20,015 nt of DNA from Planctomycetaceae bacterium (GTDB lineage: Bacteria; Planctomycetota; Planctomycetia; Pirellulales; Pirellulaceae). This document shows, piece after piece, positions 8,449 through 15,539 of this stretch; position 1 is the stretch's first letter, and each line of letters opens with the position of its first letter. Below the pieces are notes generated by a model that was given only the letters and a program-made list of their open reading frames with translations, did no database searches and was not told the DNA's origin. The stretch is from the NCBI GenBank assembly GCA_018658605.1, contig JABHUV010000334.1:1-20015 (forward strand), in the 5' to 3' direction. The position numbers and the translations under genes were made by a program.

Positions 8449-9838
8449 ATCCACCTCCGTCATCAGCACGATTTGCATCATGCCATCGCCTGAAAGTTTG
8501 CGGGGGAACTACTGGTAAATCCCGTTGACGACCCCAGATTGTTAGCCACCTGAACACAGAAAATTTACCCAGCAAACGAATCGCCCAGCGACCAATCCAG
8601 CCCGCCAAACGATAAAACATTGGTCGACGGAACAACATTCCGGCAAACCACATTTGCAATGCCTTTGAAGCCTTAATGTTTCCTTGAAGTTTAAGTTGAC
8701 TCCGAAGCTGATAAAGTTGATGGTGCAACGGTATTTGCACAGGACAAACGTCGGTACAGGAACCGCACAATGAACAGGCGAAAGGCAAGCTCCCGTGTTG
8801 AGCAGGCGCTTTAAGCGGATTAAGAACGGAGCCGATTGGCCCGGGAACGGTAGCCGAATAACTATGCCCGCCTGTCCGACGATAAACCGGACAGGTATTC
8901 AAACAAGCCCCACAGCGAATACAGTTTAAAGCCACTCGAAAATCTTCATCTTGTGATATATCAGCGCGGCCGTTGTCAAGTAAAACGATATGTAATTCCC
9001 CACCATCAATGGGACCGTGAAAATGTGAGGTATAGGTAGTAATGGGTTGGCCTGTCGCGCTGCGAGCCAACAGACGCAAAAACACTCCCAAATCCCCAAT
9101 TCGCGGGATGATTTTTTCGAGGCCCATACATGCAATATGCAACTTCGGTAAGGACACCCCAAGATCCGCATTACCTTCGTTGGTGCACACTACAAATCCG
9201 CCCGTTTCGGCAATTGCGAAATTGACGCCGGTAATCCCGGCGTCAGCCTGCAGAAACTTTTCCCGTAAATGTTGACGGGCGGCGGCGGTGAGATAATTTG
9301 GATCTGTCGCACCTGGCTCCGTACCCAACTTTTCGGAGAATAAATCGCCAACCTCTTCTTTACGAATATGGATCGCTGGCATCACAATGTGACTTGGCGA
9401 CTCATCACGCAGTTGCACGATGCGCTCGCCCAAATCCGTATCGATCACCTCCACCCCGTTTTGTTCCAAGAATGGATTTAAATGGCATTCCTCCGTTAAC
9501 ATTGATTTACTCTTGACGACTCGTTTTGCGCCGTGCGACTGCAAGATATTCAAAACTATTTCGTTATGCTGCGCTGCGTCACTCGCCCAATGCACATTAA
9601 CGCCTAATGCCGTCGCTTGTTTTTCAAACTCTGCCAAATATTTTGCTAGGTCTGCCACGGAATGTTTCTTTATTCGGGATGCTCGTTCGCGCAACTCTTC
9701 CCACTCCGGCAACCCATGCGCCTGCGCGTCTCTTTTCTTTCGTATCATCCACAATGATTCGTCGTGCCATTGTGCCCGCTCTCGATCCGCAACAAATTGT
9801 TTGGCGAGCGTCGGATGTTGTTCATGACCACTACCCAT
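8441..9838 (-). CDS. lutB: LutB, iron-sulfur lactate utilization protein B
   Basis: A 465-residue protein with an N-terminal LUD domain (about 60-290; 'ITGVNFAIAETGG' and 'MGLEKIIP' are family blocks) followed by a two [4Fe-4S] ferredoxin-like segment: C306, C309, C312, C316 (CIRCGACLNTCP) and C355, C358, C361, C365 (CSLCGSCTDVCP). A C-terminal region with a hydrophobic/aromatic stretch (about 400-440) follows. LutB is the electron-transferring subunit of the LutABC L-lactate oxidising complex. I chose ATG 9838 over the in-frame ATG 9865 because AGGAG lies 7 nt before it and because it gives an 8-nt overlap with lutA (ATGGGTAG). All eight cluster cysteines are present, so it should be functional. 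Confidence 0.95.
   Translation of the reverse strand: MGSGHEQHPTLAKQFVADRERAQWHDESLWMIRKKRDAQAHGLPEWEELRERASRIKKHSVADLAKYLAEFEKQATALGVNVHWASDAAQHNEIVLNILQSHGAKRVVKSKSMLTEECHLNPFLEQNGVEVIDTDLGERIVQLRDESPSHIVMPAIHIRKEEVGDLFSEKLGTEPGATDPNYLTAAARQHLREKFLQADAGITGVNFAIAETGGFVVCTNEGNADLGVSLPKLHIACMGLEKIIPRIGDLGVFLRLLARSATGQPITTYTSHFHGPIDGGELHIVLLDNGRADISQDEDFRVALNCIRCGACLNTCPVYRRTGGHSYSATVPGPIGSVLNPLKAPAQHGSLPFACSLCGSCTDVCPVQIPLHHQLYQLRSQLKLQGNIKASKALQMWFAGMLFRRPMFYRLAGWIGRWAIRLLGKFSVFRWLTIWGRQRDLPVVPPQTFRRWHDANRADDGGGYE
8453..8458 (-). promoter_or_regulatory. Ribosome binding site of lutC
   Basis: GGAGGT on the minus strand, within the last codons of lutB, 4 nt before the ATG at 8448. It decides the lutC start against the upstream ATG at 8481. 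Confidence 0.75.
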
Positions 9839-10610
9839 CGCAAGACTCCTGATCCCCGAGAACATTGCTTAAAGATCGATTCGCGATAATCTCGGCTATG
9901 TGCATCACTGGTAATTGCACCGGTTGTCTACGGATAATTCCGTCTAGGTGCATCAAACACGACATATCGACAGCGGTTATCACCTGTGCGTGGGCCTGTC
10001 GATGGTCGGCGATTCGATCCTCACCCATCATACAGGAAACGGCCTCCTCATCGATCGCGAAAGTGCCACCAAAACCACAACACTCGTCGGCACGCTGTAA
10101 TTCTACTAATTCAATCCCCTGCATTTGTTGCAGAAGTGAACGCGGCTTATTAAACTCTGGGACACTCCTCTCGCTGGACCGACCCAATCGCAACTCCCTT
10201 AATCCGTGGCAACTTTGATGCAGGCCTACTCGAAAAGGAAACTCAATATGCTCGCAACTAAACCCAGCAACGTCGACGAGAAATTCACAAAGTTCCAGCG
10301 TCGCGTTAATGGTTGGTAACGCCGCAGAATCAAGATACTTGCCATATTGCATTCGCACCATAGCTGCGCAACTACCTGATGGGCACACGACAAAATCCGC
10401 CCCGCTGAACTGTTCAACAAATCTATCCGCTAGGATAGGTAAATCCGCGTTGCAACCTGAATTGGCCATAGGCTGCCCACAACATGTTTGTTCTTTTGGA
10501 TAAAACACCGCGTCGACGCAGTCTAGCGACTCTAGTATCTCAAGCGTCGCAATGGCAACCTCGGGAAAAAACTGATCGATATAGCATGGCACAAAAAGTC
10601 CTATTTTCAT
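9831..10610 (-). CDS. lutA: LutA, (Fe-S)-binding lactate utilization protein A
   Basis: A 259-residue protein with two cysteine-rich CCG domains, as in heterodisulfide reductase subunit B and glycolate oxidase GlcF. Domain 1 has C9, C43-C44-G45 (QTCCGQP) and the LutA-type CPSGSC (C76, C81). Domain 2 has C134 (HQSCHG), C177-C178-G179 (DECCGFGGTFA) and the final DMSCLMHLDG. It is the first gene of the lutABC set, acting with LutB and LutC to oxidise L-lactate to pyruvate. The start is the ATG at 10610, after the only long upstream gap of the set; no good Shine-Dalgarno is visible there, in contrast to lutB and lutC. No lactate permease or LutR-type regulator is adjacent, which fits lactate being produced inside the cell. 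Confidence 0.94.
   Translation of the reverse strand: MKIGLFVPCYIDQFFPEVAIATLEILESLDCVDAVFYPKEQTCCGQPMANSGCNADLPILADRFVEQFSGADFVVCPSGSCAAMVRMQYGKYLDSAALPTINATLELCEFLVDVAGFSCEHIEFPFRVGLHQSCHGLRELRLGRSSERSVPEFNKPRSLLQQMQGIELVELQRADECCGFGGTFAIDEEAVSCMMGEDRIADHRQAHAQVITAVDMSCLMHLDGIIRRQPVQLPVMHIAEIIANRSLSNVLGDQESCDG
9846..9850 (-). promoter_or_regulatory. Ribosome binding site of lutB
   Basis: AGGAG on the minus strand inside the 3' end of lutA, 7 nt before ATG 9838. It supports this start over ATG 9865. Confidence 0.65.
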
Positions 10611-10675
10611 GGTAGCTGTATCACCTAACTCTTAATCAAACCGCCTGTTTATTGTTTTCTTGTAAGATAACTACT

Positions 10676-10704
10676 TTTATAAAATTAGCCAAGCAGGATT
10701 TGAA
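10676..10704 (-). promoter_or_regulatory. Candidate sigma-70-type promoter for lutABC
   Basis: On the minus strand TTCAAA (10699-10704; 4/6 to TTGACA) is separated by 17 nt from TATAAA (10676-10681; 5/6 to TATAAT). It lies in the 102-nt gap after the upstream sulfatase stop, giving a leader of roughly 58 nt before lutA. Found by eye only. Confidence 0.35.
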
Positions 10705-10712
10705 CTGATATT

Positions 10713-12056
10713 CTATCTCGAAAACGTTGGTTGCGGTGTTTCCGACTTCTTCACATCGACATTCCACAAATCGAGATCATGGCGAAGTGACTTCACAATT
10801 CGTGGGTATTGTTCAATCAGATTAGTAGATTCAGCAGCGTCAACGGTCAAATCAAAAAGAGAATCCACAGGCAACCCTTTTTGTTTAGTCATAAACTTCC
10901 AAGCACCACGTCGAATGGCTACGCCATTCCAAACCAGTGACCGTTGAATTGGCTGTTCGGAATTTACGATCTGACTAGACAAGTCCAATCCATCAAGTTT
11001 GACACGCTTTGGTAAATGCAAGCCAATCATTCCAAAAAGTGTTGGCAACCAATCCATCGACGCTATTAATTGCGAGGATAGTTTACCGGCGTCAATGTGG
11101 CCGGGCCACTGAACCAAACATGGAACACGATGGCCGCCTTCGAAATTCGTGGCCTTGTATCCCCGCAGCGGACCGTTATTTCCTAATGCCACCGCGCCGT
11201 TGTCCGAACAAACAATCACAATCGTATTGTCAACAATGGACGCCTTAGTTAACGCTTCAATAATGGCCCCCACTCCCAGGTCCATTTCCTGAACCATTTC
11301 CCGATACGCCTCTTTCGTATCAGCACGAGTGCCGCGATTGTTAAATTCACCATTTACAGTACGATGCGGAGGATCCAATGGGCCTTGATAGGGGTAATGT
11401 GGTGCTTCATGCGGAACATATAAGAAGAAGGGGAGATGTTTGTTCGCTTGGATAAACTCCACAGCATGCGATGTAATTAAGTGAGTTGAGTAGCCCTTTT
11501 CAGTGGACAATTCAAGGTCATGCCACCAGTCGAATACGCCAGCCTGATCCACATGTGATTGAAAATCAATATTACCACTAACGTAACCAATGAACTTATC
11601 GAAACCCTGGTGTGTTGGATTGTACTTACGAAAATACCCCAAGTGCCATTTGCCAAAAATAGCCGTCGTATAACCCTGCTGTTTGAAATATTCCGCAATC
11701 GTATTTTCTTGATTTTGCAAGCCGCGAAAATGTGCTGGATTTTTTTGATCCGCAGCGATGACCGATGGAATTCCAGCACGCTGCTGATAGCGACCTGTCA
11801 TCAGAGCCGCCCGCGTCGGGCTGCAAATAGTACCATTAGAATGATAGTCAGTAAAGCGAATACCTCGCTTCGCTATAGAATCAATATGTGGTGTCTTAAT
11901 CCAACCATTATAACAGCTTAGATCGCCGTAACCCAAATCATCGGCCATTATCAAGACCACATTTGGGTTCGTCGCGCAGGCGGATTCAGTAAAAGAGATT
12001 GTGATCGATGTTATTACTAGTAAAAGGCTAACGGAAAAATATTGTCTAATCCTCAT
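10713..12056 (-). CDS. Exported sulfatase (arylsulfatase type, CSPTR)
   Basis: A 447-residue type I (PF00884) sulfatase. A signal peptide spans about 1-27 (hydrophobic core FSVSLLLVITSITI), placing it outside the cytoplasm. Metal ligands D39-D40 lie in IMADDLGYGD, the formylglycine site is C78 in C-S-P-T-R, followed by K136/H138 in GKWHLG, H220, D285-N286 (CSDNG) and K301. All active-site residues of the family are therefore present. Start ATG 12056 was chosen because signal sequence and catalytic domain follow at the normal distance; the open frame extends to 12218, but that part is the opposite-phase end of the upstream sulfatase. It overlaps that gene by 11 nt. A GGAGG lies 12 nt before the ATG, longer than usual. 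It is the third of three co-oriented sulfatases. The substrate cannot be read from sequence; the sulfatase subfamily is not assigned here. Confidence 0.93.
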   Translation of the reverse strand: MRIRQYFSVSLLLVITSITISFTESACATNPNVVLIMADDLGYGDLSCYNGWIKTPHIDSIAKRGIRFTDYHSNGTICSPTRAALMTGRYQQRAGIPSVIAADQKNPAHFRGLQNQENTIAEYFKQQGYTTAIFGKWHLGYFRKYNPTHQGFDKFIGYVSGNIDFQSHVDQAGVFDWWHDLELSTEKGYSTHLITSHAVEFIQANKHLPFFLYVPHEAPHYPYQGPLDPPHRTVNGEFNNRGTRADTKEAYREMVQEMDLGVGAIIEALTKASIVDNTIVIVCSDNGAVALGNNGPLRGYKATNFEGGHRVPCLVQWPGHIDAGKLSSQLIASMDWLPTLFGMIGLHLPKRVKLDGLDLSSQIVNSEQPIQRSLVWNGVAIRRGAWKFMTKQKGLPVDSLFDLTVDAAESTNLIEQYPRIVKSLRHDLDLWNVDVKKSETPQPTFSR

Positions 12057-13482
12057 AGTCCGGATTTGCCTCCGTAGGAACCGGCGCCCCGATCGTCGAT
12101 CGCCAACTTCGCAGTTTTCCCAGTAACAATGCCGCGCGATCCGAGTTCGACGCCGCAAGATTCTTGGACTCTGAAATGTCATCAGCGAGATTATATAACT
12201 CGATCTGTCCAGTTTCAAAAAACTCGATCAACTTCCAATCGCCTAAGCGAACGGCGCCTGCTGGCCGTGTCCGAAATGGATCCGCCGACGTCCCGCCACC
12301 GGTTCCCTGAAGATATGCGGGGAAATGCCAAAACACAGGGCGATTAACAATCCGCTCCGCCGATCCGTCAAGTACGTTAACTAGCGATATTCCGTCGCGT
12401 GGTTGGTTCTTCAAACCGACCGCTGACTTAATAGCTGCCATTTCCAATATCGTTGGCATTAAGTCGACACCAATTACTGGCTGGGTAAATTTTGTACCCG
12501 CACTAGTTTTCCCAGGCCAATGTACAATCATAGGCACGCGAATACCACCTTCGTACAACATTCCCTTGGCGCCCCTTAAAGGTCGATTACTTGTTACTCC
12601 CCCATGGCCGCCGTTGTCTGAAACAAAAATCACAATAGTATTATCGCTGAGTGATAGGTCATCTAAAGTTTGAATTATACGCCCCATCGACTCGTCCAGA
12701 CTCCGAATCATGGACGCATATCCGGAGTTATTGTGCCCACGGTCGCCTGGCTTATTTTTAAAGTGTTCGACATACTCGTTTTTGGGCTGAATGGGCGTGT
12801 GAACACTGTAATGTGACAAATAAACGAAAAACGGTTTGCCCTTAGAACTCCTAATGAAGTCGCAGGCCGCCTCACTAATCCGGTCAGTGAGGTACTCGCC
12901 CGGTTCATCCGACTTAAGGTTGGGGAACGCGAACGGACTACGATAACCCCCACCACTAGGGCTGCCCCATTCCCGACCCGCGATGTTAACGTCCATACCT
13001 TGGGTCTTCGGATCCGGGCCTAAGTGCCATTTACCAAAATGCCCGGTCCGATACCCCAGTGCCCGCAGTTCTTCCGGAATGGTAGTAATTTCGTCACGCA
13101 GGACCGTAGTATTTTCCGTGGGGACCAACCGCCGATCCTTAGATTTACCTCTAGCAGACGACGCCACAGTATATATTCCATGTCGAGGCGTATACATTCC
13201 CGACATCAAACTAGCACGGGAAGGTGCACAATTTGGGCCATTAGCATACGCGTTGGTAAAAACCATGCTCCGTTTTGATAACGCGTCGATATTTGGCGAT
13301 TCATAAAAACTTGAACCCGAATATCCCAAGTCACTCCAACCTAAGTCGTCCGCCACAAATACGACTATATTGGGTTGTGCTCCCCCAGCAGCCTGCGTCT
13401 TACCACAAAGTCCAAGCACAACGGCGATGAACGACATCGCCACAAAACGTGAGGGTAATCCTACATTCCTTCTATTCGGCAT
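12046..13482 (-). CDS. Exported sulfatase (arylsulfatase A-like, CAPSR)
   Basis: A 478-residue sulfatase with a signal peptide (RR-containing n-region, core AMSFIAVVLGLCG, likely cut near TQA around residue 31). Active-site residues are D45-D46 (VADDLGWSD), formylglycine C85 in C-A-P-S-R, K151/H153 (GKWHLG), H228, D289-N290 (SDNGGHGG) and K306. The segment after GKWHLG (PDPKTQGMDVNIAG, then GSPSGGGY) is of a kind I associate with planctomycete arylsulfatase A-like enzymes, but I do not assign a subfamily. It starts one base after the stop of the preceding sulfatase (TAA-T-ATG) and overlaps the following one, so the three are almost surely one transcript. Expected reaction: hydrolysis of a sulfate ester on an extracellular carbohydrate. 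Confidence 0.93.
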   Translation of the reverse strand: MPNRRNVGLPSRFVAMSFIAVVLGLCGKTQAAGGAQPNIVVFVADDLGWSDLGYSGSSFYESPNIDALSKRSMVFTNAYANGPNCAPSRASLMSGMYTPRHGIYTVASSARGKSKDRRLVPTENTTVLRDEITTIPEELRALGYRTGHFGKWHLGPDPKTQGMDVNIAGREWGSPSGGGYRSPFAFPNLKSDEPGEYLTDRISEAACDFIRSSKGKPFFVYLSHYSVHTPIQPKNEYVEHFKNKPGDRGHNNSGYASMIRSLDESMGRIIQTLDDLSLSDNTIVIFVSDNGGHGGVTSNRPLRGAKGMLYEGGIRVPMIVHWPGKTSAGTKFTQPVIGVDLMPTILEMAAIKSAVGLKNQPRDGISLVNVLDGSAERIVNRPVFWHFPAYLQGTGGGTSADPFRTRPAGAVRLGDWKLIEFFETGQIELYNLADDISESKNLAASNSDRAALLLGKLRSWRSTIGAPVPTEANPDYED

Positions 13483-13483
13483 A

Positions 13484-15217
13484 TTATTTACCTGTCTTCT
13501 TTTTATCGATGTTTGCTCTTGCCTGTCGTGGATTCAACGGGAAAACGTTTGCGCGAGTTGCGTACGCTGTCCATTGTTGTTGCAAATCCATCGCCACGTT
13601 GGGATGAACCGCTGACAAATCATTGGTTTCTTCTCTGTCATTAGCAATATTGTACAGCTCCCAACGACTCTTTGTGCCCTTGGCAACCAGTTTCCAATCA
13701 TTTACGCGAATAGCCCGATTGCCCTCATGCTCCCAAAATATTGGCCCTCTATTGTGCGCACCGCCGGCAAATGCCGCGGTTAAACTCTCCCCCTCCAAAG
13801 GCCTGATTGCCACATTATTGTAAGACTGCGGATAGGGCGCACCGGTGACCTCAACGATCGTAGCCATAATGTCAACTAAATGACCTGGTTCCCGTTCCAG
13901 CCGGGATTGGCCTTTTATGCCCTGTGGCCAATGAGCAATGAGGGGCGTCGAAATACCGCCTTCGTGCACCCAGTGCTTATATTCGCGAAATGGCGTGTTC
14001 GATGCGTTCGCCCAGCCTTTACCATAGGCAATATAAGTTCCATCTGGACCAGCCATAACTCCGGGACCCATTACCGTAGGAAATCCGTCGCGAGTTTGGT
14101 CGGGAATCATCTTCTGTTGCAGATCATTCGGATGCATAGGCTGTAATGTGGCGACAGCAGGACGCTTCGAGATATTTTTTCGTGGCTGGCGTCCCAATGC
14201 TTCAGCGCATCCACCATTATCTTGCATGTAAAGAATAAGGGTGTTATCCAACTGTCGATGTTTATTCAGTGTATCCACAATACGACCGATGCCCTGGTCC
14301 ATGCAGTCGACCATTGCAGCATAGACCTCCATATTTCGCTCGTCCCATTCTTTGTTGTTTTGTTCGCTCCATTCAACCGCTGGCATGCCAAGTTTTGACT
14401 CAGAACTGAGCACTCCTAGTGACTTCATCTTGGCGAACCGTTGTTCGCGCAATGACTGATAACCCCTGCTATAAATACCGTTATATTTTGCGATTTCTTT
14501 TTCCGGGGCGTGCATGGGCCAATGGGCGGCAGTATAAGCCACATACATAAAGAATGGTTGATCGGCTGTATCCGCGTAGTGACTATCAATAAACCTAACG
14601 GCGTGATCACTTATCGCGTCAGTGTAATAGTATTTCTTGGGACGATATTGTTCATCTGCAAACGCTGAAATTGGAGTGTTCTGGCGAACCAGCGACCAGG
14701 GATCCCAAAAACTACCCGCGCCGGAAATTGTACCGTAAAACTTATCGAAACCGCGTTGCATCGGCCAATTGTGTTTTGAACTAGTCGCCGTGTCGTCAAG
14801 TGTTACGTGCCATTTTCCCGACATATAAGTGCGGTATCCCACTGGACGTAACACTTCGCCAAAGGTCAGACATTTACGATTCAAATTCCCCCGATAACCC
14901 TCAAATCCATAATCATTGGTCATATGACCTACGCCCGCCTGATGAGGATACAAACCAGTAAGTAACGACGCACGTGTTGGGCAACAACGAGCGGTGTTAT
15001 AAAACTGGGTAAAACGCAAGCCATCGGCCGCCAAGCCATCTAAATTCGGCGTATCAATTTCGCTGCCATAACATCCAATATCTGAATATCCCATGTCGTC
15101 AGCGAGAATAACGATTATATTGGGGCGATCAGCGCCAAATACGGAACATGCAGTTGCCACGCATAGGACAGCTAACATTAGTGTAGTCGTATGTGATTTG
15201 TTAAAGATAATATTCAA
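13484..15217 (-). CDS. Exported sulfatase, S1_4-like, TTG start
   Basis: A 577-residue sulfatase, first gene of the minus-strand unit. Signal peptide about 1-29 (core TLMLAVLCVATACSVFGA). Active-site residues: D40-D41 (LADDMGYSD), formylglycine C78 in C-C-P-T-R, K135/H137 (SGKWHV), H232 and D333-N334 (QDNGG). The RCCPTRASLLTG block, the 'YPHQAGVGHM' segment and the long insertions before the last active-site Lys agree with the S1_4 subfamily of arylsulfatases (recalled pattern, not searched). The frame has no upstream ATG before an in-frame stop at 15230-15232. I prefer TTG 15217, which gives a normal charged n-region and follows AAAGGGAA; the internal ATG at 15178 would leave a very short uncharged signal. 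Confidence 0.93.
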   Translation of the reverse strand: MNIIFNKSHTTTLMLAVLCVATACSVFGADRPNIIVILADDMGYSDIGCYGSEIDTPNLDGLAADGLRFTQFYNTARCCPTRASLLTGLYPHQAGVGHMTNDYGFEGYRGNLNRKCLTFGEVLRPVGYRTYMSGKWHVTLDDTATSSKHNWPMQRGFDKFYGTISGAGSFWDPWSLVRQNTPISAFADEQYRPKKYYYTDAISDHAVRFIDSHYADTADQPFFMYVAYTAAHWPMHAPEKEIAKYNGIYSRGYQSLREQRFAKMKSLGVLSSESKLGMPAVEWSEQNNKEWDERNMEVYAAMVDCMDQGIGRIVDTLNKHRQLDNTLILYMQDNGGCAEALGRQPRKNISKRPAVATLQPMHPNDLQQKMIPDQTRDGFPTVMGPGVMAGPDGTYIAYGKGWANASNTPFREYKHWVHEGGISTPLIAHWPQGIKGQSRLEREPGHLVDIMATIVEVTGAPYPQSYNNVAIRPLEGESLTAAFAGGAHNRGPIFWEHEGNRAIRVNDWKLVAKGTKSRWELYNIANDREETNDLSAVHPNVAMDLQQQWTAYATRANVFPLNPRQARANIDKKKTGK

Positions 15218-15539
15218 CCCCGATTCCCTTTAAATAAGCAAATTGGCATTAAAATAACATTTCATGACTATCTCCCAATGTAACACGCTAGAAAAGCCTT
15301 CCACTTATCGCTCAGTTCCCAACCTCATCAATTACGCTCAGTGTTACACACCGATTGCTTACCCGCAAGTAAGTTACCTACGTCGTCTACCAATAGCTCC
15401 GAAGTTTGTTATGGACCAACCGGTATTTTATGTCAATAAAATTACGTATCCGTGAGGTCTTCCCTTCTTCGCACTGCTATCGCTACAATGTTGTCTTTCC
15501 GAGCCGTTTCCCTTAACTGCTAGCTAGAAAGCACGACCG
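15218..15539. promoter_or_regulatory. Divergent intergenic region between two sulfatase transcription units
   Basis: This 322-nt non-coding stretch must hold control signals for the minus-strand sulfatase operon and the plus-strand S1_8-like sulfatase. I see a strong minus-strand promoter candidate (entered separately), an 8-bp inverted repeat TGTAACAC/GTGTTACA (15279-15286 and 15341-15348), a direct repeat CGCTCAGT (15309-15316 and 15335-15342, 26 bp apart), and for the plus strand only a TACAAT (15484-15489) without a good -35 box. A 63-codon open frame inside it has no ribosome site and is not considered a gene. Confidence 0.55.
15408..15436 (-). promoter_or_regulatory. Candidate promoter for the minus-strand sulfatase operon
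   Basis: On the minus strand a perfect TTGACA (15431-15436) is followed by 17 nt and CATAAC (15408-15413; 4/6 to TATAAT). Transcription would start near 15401 and leave a leader of about 180 nt carrying the repeats at 15279-15348 before the TTG start at 15217. By eye only. Confidence 0.4.

Noticed and set aside
8449..8481. Eleven-residue upstream extension of LutC
   Set aside because: The GGAGGT at 8453-8458 would be inside the coding sequence; it fits ATG 8448.
9839..9865. Nine-residue upstream extension of LutB from the ATG at 9865
   Set aside because: It overlaps lutA more deeply and has no spaced ribosome site, whereas AGGAG is correctly placed for ATG 9838.
10691..10706. Minus-strand AGTTCAAATCCTGCTT resembles the T-arm of a tRNA, as found at integration sites
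   Set aside because: The flanks do not pair as a 5-bp T-stem, there is no acceptor stem, CCA or anticodon arm nearby, and part of it serves better as the -35 of the lutA promoter candidate.
12057..12218. 54-residue N-terminal extension of the third sulfatase
   Set aside because: It is the antiphase reading of the upstream sulfatase's 3' end, contains no domain, and would bury the signal peptide that begins at 12056.
15357..15374. Small hairpin CTTAC-CCGCAA-GTAAG as a riboswitch or terminator
   Set aside because: A 5-bp stem is too short, with no U-tract or conserved aptamer context.
15264..15455. 63-codon open frame in the divergent intergenic region
   Set aside because: No ribosome binding site, no recognisable domain, and it covers the candidate promoter and repeats of the minus-strand operon.
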